In this document: one piece after another, positions 1 to 11,911 of the stretch
Position numbering within the stretch: position 1 is the first letter of the stretch
Layout of the letters: every line of letters starts with the position of its first letter
Source of the DNA: Grifola frondosa
Taxonomy: Eukaryota; Basidiomycota; Agaricomycetes; Polyporales; Grifolaceae
Direction: 5' to 3'
Assembly: GCA_001683735.1 (NCBI GenBank)
Contig: LUGG01000005.1
Location: 1,302,001 to 1,366,000, forward strand
DNA length: 64,000 nt
Translations under genes and position numbers: made by a program
The notes under the pieces: generated by a model
Seen by the model: only the letters and a program-made list of their open reading frames with translations
Database searches by the model: none
What the model was told of the DNA's origin: nothing

Positions 1-2096
1 CGAAGTTCTCCCAGTGTAGATCTTCTGCTCGCCCGTCTGTCGCATCGGTCCGTGCATCACAGCCTCGTTCGCTGCATCCTGCATCCGTTCTCCGTTTGCT
101 GCTCTTTTCTGTTGCTTCATCCTCGCCGTGTTTCTCGCTCATCGTCACTGTGTCGACTATATCCATATATCGCTACTTTTCTCGTTCGTGTGTCCATTAC
201 CGTTTCGTTTCGCTCCGTTCACCATCTTCCCTGTGTTTATTTCCCTTGCTTCATCTTGCTCGGTCTCGATCTCATCTCTTAAAATATTTGCAAGTAGGTG
301 TACACGAAATAGCTGCAGTTAACGCGAAGGGCCGCGCGGTTCAGGCCCCACTAAATAGATATTTATTGGTCGCTTCATGTGCTTATACCCCTGCGTGTTC
401 GTCCGCCCCTGTTTGGACTGTACTTCCCCACGTACGTACACGTAGCTGGCGTCCAATACGATCTGTATCTGCATTCCGGGGCCTGTGCGATGTTGTTCCA
501 AGGGGTTCATCTCGGCGAAATTCGTCATGTTCGTGCGAGGCGTTCTCGTTGCCGGTGGGGAAATGCGTACGTTACGTTATCATTACGAAGGGAACGTACA
601 CGTAAGTAGGTGTTACACAAGTGCGTCGACGTGCAACCAGTACGGCCCGTCGAAGGGGGTGTACGGACGACCCGCCTCCAGCTCGAGTCGCGGTGGTGCG
701 GAGCGCGGTGGCGCCCGCAAAAGAGGCCGACACGCACACCTGGATGCAAATGACGCGAGCGTGGGATGTATTCGGAATACGACGAGCCCAGCCACGACGA
801 GCACATACACGCGTCATCGCAAGGTGCACCGTGCTCGACGCTCGAGCCTCGCGTCCATATTCGTGCGCGATCGCCACTCCGGAACGGGTGCACGCAGCCT
901 CAGGGTCCTGCGCGCATCTCCAGATCCGACATCAAGGATAGATTACGTCGTGTGCGGGGAACTGGGATCAGGGCTGCGTATACGCCCGAGGATCTGCGCT
1001 CGCCCGCGGGGGGCATGCGAGCCGTGAGGCGATCGGCAGATCCCCGGAGAGGAGGGGTCGTTCGAACTTCGTATGCTATGCGAGGACGTTCGTCAGCCGC
1101 AGCGTACTGAACGCGGGGGGAGTGAATAGTGGAAGTGCCACTCGTGCGATAGCAGTTACGCCGATTTGGGGCACCGTGCTTACGTCGTTCCGGAGCTCTC
1201 GCCGTTCTTCCGTATGGCGATCATTTTAGTCTGTAGAGAACGGGGGTGAGATAGACACCTCGCCACACCGTGATCTCGCGGACGGCGTGCCGGTGCTGGG
1301 TAGACGGGACAGAAGGGCGATTTAGACATAGAGTTTGCACTTTGATTTTGCGACGCGCGGTTCCGAAAGAGGCTGCGGCCAGCTCTATCGGCGATGCAAA
1401 TCAGCAGGAGATCAGCGAGGCGTGCATACGGAACAAAACATACGGTGCGGGCACACGTCATGTCCTGCACGTTCTTCTGATCTCCCGGATCTTGACCGTC
1501 GCGAAGCCATCTGCATCATTAATCATTGCTCGTTGATACGCCAGATCTTGGACTAGCACTCGTCATGACACGAGGATGTGAACAATGGCTGCTGGATTGT
1601 TCTGATGTCCGTAGGCGAGATTGTACAAGTAAACATGTAGAACGGGCCGACAGTACTGGCATGGCACAGAAAAGGGGTACTCAGCTTGGCAAACACGGTC
1701 GCCAAGTGGGAACTTGGCAAGTCATGGTCAGCAATTATGGATACCGCTGAAAGTGTACATTTAAGAATTTAAAAGCTTCAAAGGCCCAGATATTGAAGAA
1801 CAAGTACCTCCAATCTCTCTGCGCGTTTTCAACATTCATTCCAACACGACCATTGAATGATTGAAACATTGATCCTACAGCGTCGCGGGAGCAGATACGC
1901 GTCGTCACACTCCGCTGCTGCTCCGCTTCATAATGACAACCAGAGCAAGAGGGCAACTACAGTCGGAGATCTTCAACACGAGCTCCGCTGAGGGCTTGTG
2001 GCGCACGCGCCGCGCTACTTGGAACGGCGGCCAAGAGCTCGGCGGGTTCGTACATAAATCAACACCGCCACGGAATATTGCAGCATACAGCCTGCA
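1..2096. other. Region without a supportable gene
   Basis: Only overlapping low-complexity reading frames are open here on both strands. None gives a recognisable domain, a consistent intron pattern or a clear start context. The stretch just before the GH79 copy 1 start (about 2043-2062) contains a weak TATA-like acataaatc and probably belongs to that promoter. Confidence 0.5.
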
Positions 2097-5000
2097 ATGG
2101 CCGTCCATTCTCTCATATACTGCATCCTAGCTTCTCTAGCGGCGGTCCGCGCAGTCACAGTCTACAGCCAGCAACCTCTCGCGCCGACGAGCACCAATGT
2201 TGCATCTGGGGCGATCTACACCGGTCTGAAGGCATACGACCCCACCGTGCTCAACCCGCCCCCATTACCGAACCCCCTGCCAGCCACTGAGTTCGGGATT
2301 CAGCTCGCAAGCAACGCGAACAATGTCGCCGGGCTGTCTATCCCGCTCAGCGGCGCGTTCTTTGGGTTCTCGATCGAGATGTCGGTCGCGAACCAAGTCA
2401 GTGAGTACCCCTCTTAACGCGATTGTAGTCTGTCGGCCATTATGAAACTGCATGGAAATTGGTTGCATTTTTGGGATGACGGGATAGGAGCATGATATTC
2501 AGCCATTGACTCGCTATATGCTGTCGAACCCAGCCGTGAAGCCACTTCGCGTGGTTTGAGACGTAGAAATCGCGTCCATGACCCTGCGCATTAATGGCGG
2601 ATTTCTTGAGGTGCTGCTCTGAGATGATTCTGCGACCAACGCCCACACTGTGGCAGGTCCCGTGTGAAAGTGGTGGCCCACTCGTCTCTGTCATTGAAGC
2701 AGCTCGTCAGTCCAGGGGTCCGAGGGTCATCGACATTGGTCTTAATCAGAAATGACACCAACCGCTTTGTTCAATTGTTCGAGGATTTTCCAATGGATCC
2801 TCCGCATCGTTATGTGATCGCGTTGTTGGCATGGCCATAGCTGTCCTTCGTCCAGACTGCCGCGACTCATTTAACATCATGGTTAAATAGTCGCCGGCTG
2901 CCCCATTCTCGTGTTCCGCAGTGCGTGAACTGGTCGTGAAACTATGACAATTTATGAGTAAGGTTCTGGATGTATGACCAACTGCTAACCTCGCGATTCA
3001 TCCCGCAGTTGGCTTGAACGGGTAAATTTCAGCCTCTCAGGCTTGTGCGGTATAATAACGCAAGAGCAGGTCGTTCATCTTCCCGCCGTTCCTCAACTTG
3101 ATGGCGCTCATCGCGGAGCGAGCTGGCCGCGTGCACATACGAGTAGGCGGAAACACGCAGGAAACAGCGACGCTCGTGGACAGCCTGGCAGACGGCAAAG
3201 CGATCGAGAAGCAGCATGTCGACCTCAATACTCCAGTACGTCAGACTCCCGTTTTCCCGCTAGACATTGCAGAAATAACTGAATGCTGACCCTGTGCGAC
3301 CAAGACGCAAACGCCCACACTGCTATACACCCCAGAGATCTTGTACCTGTTCGCAAATATCTCGGCACTTGTGAATGCTAAGTGGTACCTCGGTATACCC
3401 CTGAACGACACGGCGAATCTGCGCCTAGCAATTGCTGAGTACGGCGACCGAATTCTGGGAGACAATCTTCTTGGTCTGCAGGTCGGAAATGAGCCCGATC
3501 TATACCAAAGGTAAGTGGGTCCGATGAGTAGTGGGGCATCGCGCTTACGGACGCTGGGAAGGCACGGACATCGTCCACTAGGATACGACGCGCAGAGCTA
3601 TTTCGGCGAGTTCGGGACCGTCGTAGCTGCACTGCAGGCAGACACGAGCGTGTCCGTCATCAACAACCTCATCGGACCCAGCATCGCCACAGGAGACTGG
3701 CATCCTGAAGGTGCGTAATGAGGTCATCGAGGAAGCAGGCTGCTTTAGTTAGAGATAGACGTCTGGAACACGGGCTTTATCCCTGCATACACCAACAATC
3801 TGGCCGCGCTCAGCGTCGAGCAGTAAGTTGCATTCTCTCTCCAGAGCACCCTTTGGGCAACTGATGCCGTTGATACCCCACAGCTACCCCGATGACAATT
3901 GTGCAGCGATCTACCAAGGCTTTGGAACACCCAAGGACCCACAGACCGAGTTCGCCGCATATCTGGACCACAGTGCGGGAATGAAGACCATTCAACTATA
4001 CTTGAACACGTCCATGATCGCGGTCGCAGCGGGGAAGCAGTTAATCATGTTCGAGACGAACACCGCATCTTGTGGAGGTTTCCCTGGCATCAGCCCCAGT
4101 TTCGGCGCAGCGCTGTGGGTACTCGATTATGGACTACAGATGGCGTACAGCAACTTCTCGCATGCGCTGTTGCATGTCGGTGGGCAGGACGTATATTATA
4201 ACGTATGTTGTATTCTCGATAACGTTTATGGATCGAATTGATGAACTTTGGCCGCTGTGCAGCCATTTACTCGTATGTCAACGAAGGCGCACTGATGTCA
4301 TCGAGAACGAACTTACAGTTTTTTTCTTGTAGCGCCACCAACCAACCAGTCCTTGTACCGCCAGTGGACCATTGGGCCAATCTTTTACTCCGTCCTCGCC
4401 GTGTCGGAAGCGCTGGGATCGTCGAACAACTCGCAGATCATAGACCTAAACGCCAACGGTGGGGACTTGCATACCCCGGGATATGCGATATACGAGAACG
4501 GCAACCTTGCGCGTCTCGCACTCTTCAACTATATGACGGACCCGTCAGGCGCGAACGACTACACTGCGACGATCTCCGTTGGCGGGGGTCAGACCGGTCT
4601 GCCAAACGGGACTCCAGCACAGATTCAGGTTAAGTAAGCATGACTTGGCGAGCATGGGTTGCCGGATACACATTAAGGACCTTCTATTGCAGATATCTCG
4701 TCGCGCCCTCGGTTAGCGAAAAGTTCAACATATCTTGGGGAGGCCAGGTGTGTGACAGTCGACCTTTATATATTGCACCTAAATCAAAAGCCTTCCACAG
4801 TCATTCGGAGGCCAATTGGAGTCCGATGGGAGATTGCAAGGGAACCTAACGATCGAAACGGTCACATGCGACCAGACTGCAAATACATGCCAGGTGAAGG
4901 TCCCCGCACCGGGATTCGCGCTAGTATTTATGAGCAGCGGTGCATTCGACGAGTCCACCCCAAGCGCCACTGCGACGTTCGCGACGACCGCGTGGACGAA

Positions 5001-5202
5001 GACAATGCACACGGCGACGATGGACCCTGCCGCGCTGGCCACATCGAATGGTCACATGGGCATGGGCGGGAAGCTTGGGAGCACAAGCAAAGGGAGCAAT
5101 GGTGCCATGAAGGCTGCGGGAGTGTATCCGAGTATGGTCGCCTTGATGGGGATGGTCGCCTGCGCGGGGATGATGATGGGGACGCTCGTGAGACAGCTAT
5201 AA
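2097..5202 (+). CDS. GH79 family glycoside hydrolase (beta-glucuronidase type), copy 1
   Basis: Secreted retaining glycosidase of family GH79 (clan A TIM barrel plus C-terminal beta domain), a family that removes glucuronic or 4-O-methylglucuronic acid. Eleven exons join into an unbroken 662-codon frame: 2097-2400, 3009-3021, 3070-3235, 3305-3510, 3562-3710, 3759-3822, 3884-4202, 4263-4272, 4333-4633, 4693-4747, 4801-5202. Residues 1-19 are a signal peptide ending VRA. The acid/base Glu lies in QVGNEPDLY (about E224) and the nucleophile in MFETNTASCGG (about E358). After a Ser/Gly-rich stretch the protein ends in a hydrophobic segment typical of a GPI signal. Intron 1 is 608 bp, against 55-56 bp in copies 2 and 3. 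The gene is convergent with copy 2. The family call is firm; substrate is inferred. Confidence 0.92.
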
Positions 5203-5357
5203 AGGACAGCATTCAGCCATGAGATGGACAGCATATTTCTTGCAGCATTTACTTATCTAGTTTCGCCTGGTAGACTTCTCAAGGACATCATTCAGCACAG
5301 ACGGACAGCATATCTCTTGTAGCATTTACCTATCTAGGTTTGCCTGATAGACTTCCC
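5202..5357. repeat. Two-copy tandem repeat, unit about 79 bp
   Basis: Two adjacent diverged copies (5202-5280 and 5281-5357) share aaggacaKcattcagc, ggacagcatatYtcttg and cctggtagactt-like blocks. They lie directly after the GH79 copy 1 stop codon, so they form its 3' UTR or terminator region. Confidence 0.75.
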
Positions 5358-6100
5358 GGACCTTACGTAGAACAAGGATAGTATTCTGAAATGCCTCGCG
5401 ACATGTGACATAAGCCAAGCAGAGCGTCAGTAACTCCAAGACTAGTAATGCACACTCACATCTGTTGTTCGTTGACAGCGAAGTTGCAAGCTGTTGCGCC
5501 TTCAATCTGGTCTTGCCGAACACGACGTCGAAAACTCGTCGTGAGATGTTGGTGCCAAATTAACTTTGAGAATGGTCATCCTGATAGATGTATTGGAATG
5601 TGCCAATGTCGCCTCTGATCATCTGCATTAACTTGTTCCAGCATAAATGGTGCTAGTACACCGATACATTCAGATACCCTGTAAGATGAACATGAGTATG
5701 CATGTCAACATCCTAATAACTAACATTGGATACCGACCGCGAGGTGTCGAAGGGTCGGCAAGCTTGAGCATGTCGGGAAATTTCACCTGCTCGCCGCTGT
5801 GCAAATCTGATCGCCCAGGGAAAAAAATCGATCACCTCCTTTCACGATCGTCAGAAGCGTGAAGTACTCCGCCGTCAGATCACAGAAGCCACACAAAATA
5901 GACGAGATACCACGCTCGATTCAAGAACGCCGGCCGGAAAGCACATCGTCCAAACACATTGATTCTTCCAAGACCTGGCTAGGTCGAATCAGCATTGTGT
6001 TAATCAGTATTTACCTCTACACATGTCTCGGGCCAAGAATTAAGAAGTGTCTATATGAGATCAAGCAGGGCTGAATCCACCCCCCACGTATACATAGTCC
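5358..6100. other. Intergenic spacer between convergent GH79 copies
   Basis: No domain-bearing frame or RNA gene is seen. The stretch should hold the 3' ends of both GH79 transcripts. Confidence 0.5.
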
Positions 6101-8657
6101 TCACCGCCTGAGCATTCCAGAGAGCACGCACACGCCCGCAAGCATCATCGCGAGCGCAGTGACGCCAGGTACTACGTGCGATGATACAGCGCTGCTGCTG
6201 CCCTTGCTAGTGCTCGACAGCTGGCCACGCATGCTCCCGTTCTCGCCGTTAGACGTTGCGAGGACGGATGCGTTGATGGTCACGGTATTCACGGTCTTCG
6301 TCAGCGCAGTCGTCGCGAATGTCACCGTGCTGGAAGGCTCAACCTCCTGCAGCGCGCTGTCCGAGAAGAACACGAGCGCGGCGCCCGGCGCGGGAACTTG
6401 TACTGCGCAAGTGTTCGCGCCTTGGTCGCAGTTGATGGTGTTGATCTGTTCAGTCCCTTGCCAACGGCCGTCAACTTCGAAACGCCCGCCGAGGCCCTGG
6501 ACGACGAACAATGAGCAACAGCGATGGACGAAGAAATTCCTTGCTGACCTGTCCTGCCACGTGATGTTGTTTTTCTCCGCTACGGAGGGCGCCGCCAAGT
6601 ACCTACAACGCAACAACCACTCAGCATCTCACCGATAGCGATAGCCACATATGACGCACTTCACTTTGACCGACGCGGGCGCGCTGTTGACCGAGATCGT
6701 CGCGGTATAAGAGTTGGCGCCAGAAGGATCCGTCATGTAGTTGACGAGCACCATCCGCGCGAGTGCGCCGTTCTCATAGATCGCGTAGCCGGGGGTATAG
6801 TCACTCGCATTGTTCGCGAAGAGGTCCACGACACGCGCAGTGCCGGATGTCCCAAGCGCTTCCGCAATCACGACGGCGGAGTAGAAGACGGGGCCGACGG
6901 TCCACTGGTTGAAGGTCGAGAGGTTGGTGGGTGGAGCTGGTGTTCGCAATAATGTTACTAAGACTACTGTATCTGGATCTCATACGTAGAACCCAATACT
7001 CACGCGTGAAGGGCTAGAACGCGATATCACAACACGTCAGCATGGATTCGAAAGAACGAAAAAGTTACCTACGTTATACGAGACATCCTGTCCACCAACA
7101 TGCAACAGGGCGCCAGTAAAGTTAGTATATGCCATCTGGAGCCCGTAGTCGAGCGCCCATAGAGCAGATCCGAATGCATCACTGATGCCAGGGAACCCAC
7201 CACATGACGCAGTGTTTGTCTCAAACATCATGAATGGCTTGCCAACGCTCTGAGCGAAGGATGTCGCATTGAGATATGCGCTCACAATGCCCTGTCCAGA
7301 CGCGTGCGTGAGGAAGTTCGGGAATTCAGTCTGAGGGTCCTTCGGTGCTCCGAAGCCCGCGTCAGGGTATGCTGCGGCACAGTTGTCATCGGGATAGCTA
7401 TGATAGAGGTTAAATAAAGTGACATTATGAGAGTGAGATAACATGCTTACTGCTCGACGGAGAGTATGCCGAGCGCATTCGTGTAAGCCGCGACGAATCC
7501 GGTGTTGAACACATCCTCCGGCGTCCATGTTCCCTGGAGACTAGGTGCGATAAGATTATTGCGAGTCGGGATCTGCGCGTCTGCCGCGATGGCGTTGACG
7601 ACCACACCAAACTCCCCAAAGTAATCCCACACTGAATAGTTGGCAGGTCGGTGACCATGCCTGAGCAGTACACGGATCAAAACGTGAACGGTTGCGATGT
7701 CGAATCGAGATAGGACGTACGCTACGTAGAGATCGGGTTCGTTGCCCACCTGGAAGCCGAGTACATTGCTTCCGAGAATGCTCTCCCCGTACTCAGCGAT
7801 TTCCAAGCGCAAGTTGGTAGTATCGTTGAAAGGAATACCTAGAACAGTATATTCTTAAGAAACACATAATCCAACAATACATTTACAAACCCAGGTACCA
7901 CTTGGTGTTGACCAAAGACGAGACATTGGCGAGCATGTAGAGTAGCCCGGGGGTGAAGATAAGTGCGGGGGTGTCGGTCTTTACAAAGTTGATCAGTCTG
8001 ATGCTATTTGTAACAGAATGATGACACTCACAGGATTGGTGGTAGATGTTTTGTCCTTCTCGATTATGGCGCCATCGGGAGTGCTCAGTACCAATGTTGC
8101 CGTTTCCTGCGTATTACCACCAACTCGGATATGAACACTGCCAGCACGTTCGGCAATGATGGCCATGAGATTAAGGAAGGGTACTTGAAGGAATGCTCTG
8201 TTGCGATGAAATTATCACATTAGTTGCGCATACACAAGAAACTTGTTACGCTGCCTACGGAGATTTGCCGACTGTGCAATGGGTCAGACATTTGTGTAAG
8301 ATGCTCACTAATTGAACTGTTACGTACTGACTTGGTTGGCAACCGACATTTCGATGGAGAATCCCATAAACGTGCCAGCCTGTTGTATAGAGAGACCTGA
8401 CATATCTTGCGCATTGTTTTGCACGGAGATGCCAAACTGGTTAGATGGCAGCGGTGAGGGGAGTGCTGGAGCAGTCAGCTGCACGCTGTTGTATGCTTGA
8501 AGGGCCGTAATCCAAGCTTCGTCAGCAGTAACGGTAGCCGTGCTCGCCCCGACCGCACCACTTGGCATGGAAATGCCCTGCTGGCCATAGACAGTTACGC
8601 TGGCCTGGACATACGCGACGTACGACGATAAAAGCAGAGGAAATGCCCAGGTAGCAT
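6101..8657 (-). CDS. GH79 family glycoside hydrolase, copy 2
   Basis: Paralogue of copy 1 with the same domain order: signal peptide (PWAFPLLLSSYVAYVQA core), TIM barrel with QVGNEPDLY acid/base and MFETNTASCGG nucleophile, a beta domain and a GPI-type hydrophobic tail ending GMLRR. It keeps the 13-nt micro-exon (8259-8271) and a 10-nt micro-exon before the PPTN block. It has one intron that copy 1 lacks, after WYLG. The frame of exon 1 has no ATG of its own; an ATG at 8655-8657 gives a perfect signal peptide if one base is missing just after it, so the start carries a probable 1-nt deletion. Transcribed away from copy 3 in a head-to-tail arrangement. Confidence 0.88.
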
Positions 8658-9238
8658 TTATTAGATGGATATGGGGGAAGGAGGCAAGGAAGCAATGAGC
8701 GGGTGGGTGGGTATACTTATGATACAGAAGCAAGGCGTGCTGCGCCTCGAAACCGTCGCTGAAACATTTTACGGCGTTGACCGTAATTTCGGCCCGTATA
8801 TAACCATATATGGAAGCTATTCATAAAACGGTCCAATCATATCGCTTCTGACCGGAGGACCGGCGTCCGGCAGCTAAATATAAGGCAAAACATTTTTAGA
8901 CCGACACGCACCATGACTGCACCGAAATATTAATAGTGCCAACTGATAGCGGGAAGCCACATAGCTCAGCCTGTAAACTGGCCTCGTAAGAATAGACTGA
9001 TATCCCAGCCTTGCGCAGTATTGATGTCTTCGCCTAGACTGACAACAAATTCTGTCATGTTCCATGGTAAGACTGCAGAATCAAAGGTCGATTCAGCCCC
9101 CGAAAAGCGAACAACGTTGACACATACCGTATCCACGGAATGTTGGTATAAATCTCACATTATTCTGCAATAGCGTACAACAATATGTCAGACACGTACG
9201 GTTTGCCGTATCTCAGTCCCCCATGGGTATATATATAA
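8658..9238. other. Spacer between GH79 copies 2 and 3 (copy 2 promoter)
   Basis: Tandem spacing between the 3' end of copy 3 and the 5' end of copy 2. Apart from a TATA-like site nothing else is recognised. Confidence 0.5.
8796..8805 (-). promoter_or_regulatory. TATA-like box of GH79 copy 2
   Basis: Read on the minus strand this is GGTTATATAC, about 140 bp upstream of the proposed ATG. It is the only good TATA-like site near the start. Confidence 0.45.
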
Positions 9239-11833
9239 TCATCGAAACACCCCACAGAGCACGACCAGTCCTGCAAGTACAGATGCGAGCCCCGCCAGGC
9301 TCGGTGCAATTCCCGCTGCACGCTGCGCCCCGCTACTACCCTGGCTCGTGCCGCTCAGCGTTCCACGCATGCTCCCGTTCTCGCCATTCGACGTTGCAAG
9401 GACGGACGGGTCCACCGTCGCAGTGTTGATCACTTTCGTCACCGCCGTCGTCGCGAACGTCTGCGTGCTCTGCGGCGTTGACTCCTGGAGCGCGGCGTCG
9501 GAGAAGAACACGAGCGCTGCACCTGGTGCCGGCACTTCTACTTGACAAGTGTTCGCGGTCTGGTCGCAATTGATCGTGTATACTGTTTCATTGCCTTGCC
9601 ATCGCCCATCTGCTTGGAATTGACCTCCCAGCGTCTGGTCGCAGCACGATGAGAATATGTTCCAAGTGAAATGCAGATTAAGACACTTACCTGGTTAGCC
9701 CACGTGATGTTGTTCTTCTCTGAAACCGAAGGCGACGCTAAATACCTGCGGAGCAAGTTAGCTATCCACACCTCCCCGCAACCAGCATGTAAACGACTCA
9801 CTTAACCTTGACCTGCGCCGGCACAGCGTTTGCCTCGCCAAACTGGCTGCCTCCCGCAGACAGCGTGGCCGTGTATGTGTTCGCACCGGAAGCGTCCGTC
9901 ATGAAGTTAATCAAGACCATGCGCGCGAGGTTTCCGTTCTCGTAGATCGAATATGCTGGAGTGTATGGATTTGCGCTATTCGCGTTTAGGTCCATTACGC
10001 GCGACGTGTTCGTGTTTCCAAGAGCCTCCGCGACAACCACTGCCGCGTAGAAAATAGGGCCGATGGTCCACTGGTGGAATGCTGTCTGGTTGGTTGGTGG
10101 GGCTAGGTACATCAAAGGAATTATGTAACGTTAGAATTTCAGGTTGCAGAAGTATGTAATCAATCTCACCAGTGAAAGGCTGAGATCGAACATGATAAAT
10201 GATGAGGTATTATCGATCATCCAAAGAGGAGAGACACACACATTGTATGACACATTTTGTCCACCGGCGTGCAGCAATGCGCCAGTGAAGTTGCTATACG
10301 CCATCTGCAGGCCATAATCGAGTGCCCACAGCGCCGAGCCGAATGCATCGCTTATGCCGGGGAAACCACCGCATGACGCCGTATTCGTCTCAAACATCAG
10401 AAACGGCTTGCCTACAGTCTGAGCAATATTGGTCGAGTTGAGGTAGGGTGCCACGATACTTTTCCCCGAATCGTGTGTCAGATACGTCGGGAACATCGCG
10501 TTTGGATCGTGCGGGGATTGTTTGGGGTAGGGAAGACGATGGCGCAGTTGTCGCTCGGGTAACTTACGGGGAACATCACCATCAATAATTTAAGAAACCT
10601 TGTTGACTGAGATGAATGCTCACTGTTCTACGGCGAGAGCACCTAGGAAAGAGTCGTACGAAGTCAGGAAGCCTGTATTCCAGACGGACTCCGGACTCCA
10701 AAGGCCCTGAATGCTCGGCGCGATGAGGTTGTTTCGTACGGGAAATTGAGCGTCCGCGCTGACCGCTTCCGTGAGCAGCGCGAACTCCCCGAAGTAGTCG
10801 AACTGGGTATAATTAGCCGGTCTGTGGCCATGACTAGCGGCGATGTCTGCATTAGTAACAATATCATGGCGGAAACCGAGGGTTTAAGCATACTCTGCAT
10901 AAAGATCTGGCTCGTTACCGACCTGAAATCCGAGCAGGTTGTTGCCCAAAATCGCTTCAGCGGATTCCGCAATTTCGAAACGGAAGTTAGTTGTATCATT
11001 AAATGGAATACCTTGAAGCCCGGATTCAGTACGCATATATTACCGATCGATAAAGATTGTAACTGACCCAGATACCACTTGGTGTTCACCAACGATGAAA
11101 TATTAGACAACATGTAGATCAGCTCGGCCGTAAATGTGAGCACAGGCGTCGAAGTCTGCAACAACCCAATACGAGTTTAGACTCGCGTTTCACAAACGAA
11201 CCACAGCAACACTGACGGGATTAGACGCGTCTTCCTTGTCTTTCTCAATCATCTTACCGTCGGCGAGGCTATTGACCATGACTGCCGTCTCTTGCGTGTT
11301 ACCGCCGACACGGATATGAACGGCGCCGGCCCGTTCGGCGATAATTGACATGAGGTTCAGGAAGGGTACATTGAGATAAGTCCTGTGAGAAGCTAGTCAG
11401 GCGCTCCGCACAAATACCACTGTGACATGAAATGCCTTACGAGTTTATGCCGACTGGGTGAAAGTGCGGTCAGATACCGGCATCAATATACACATGACAC
11501 GTACTCACTTAGTTGGATGGCAACTGACATTTCGATGGAAAATCCATAGAAAGTGCCCATCTGTGGGATGGACAGTCCCTGTACAAGCTGAGCATTATTT
11601 GGCACTGCGAGAGTGAATTGGGTCGGCGGCAGAGGCGAAGGAAGGGGTGGCGGGGCTAAGATAACTGGATTGTACGCTGCGAGACCGGTAAATGAGGGGA
11701 TGCCCGAAGTGTATGTCGTGGCTCGGGGGAGAAATGCACTGGGTGTCGTGACACCGTTAGCACCATATACTGTGATGGCCGCACGAACGGATGCCAGACC
11801 CCATGCGGAGAGCAGGAGAAAAGCGGGAAACAT
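9239..11833 (-). CDS. GH79 family glycoside hydrolase, copy 3
   Basis: Third GH79 paralogue. Start chosen at 11833 because it opens a clean signal peptide (MFPAFLLLSAWGLASVRA). The acid/base sits in QVGNEPDLYAE, the nucleophile in FLMFETNTASCGG, and the C terminus is a GPI-type tail ending VVLCGVFR. It keeps the 13-nt micro-exon (11441-11453), the 10-nt micro-exon before APPTNQ, and the extra intron after WYLG shared with copy 2. The frame breaks once near 10530, between YPSDNCAIVF and the SPHDPNAMFP block, with no room for an intron; a single missing base explains it. Closest in structure to copy 2, so it probably arose by tandem duplication with it. Confidence 0.87.
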
Positions 11834-11903
11834 CAACTTGGCGGGGTGAGATGGCCCGGGGAACAAAGGAAAGAGAACTGAGTGCGTGCGATACCCAATA
11901 TCA

Positions 11904-11911
11904 CTTTATAG
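11904..11911 (-). promoter_or_regulatory. TATA box of GH79 copy 3
   Basis: Minus strand reads CTATAAAG, about 75 bp upstream of the chosen ATG, a normal distance for a fungal TATA element. Confidence 0.55.

Noticed and set aside
96..1110. Overlapping long frames on both strands at the window start
   Set aside because: All overlap each other, show no motif, splice pattern or plausible start, and are explained by GC-rich non-coding DNA.
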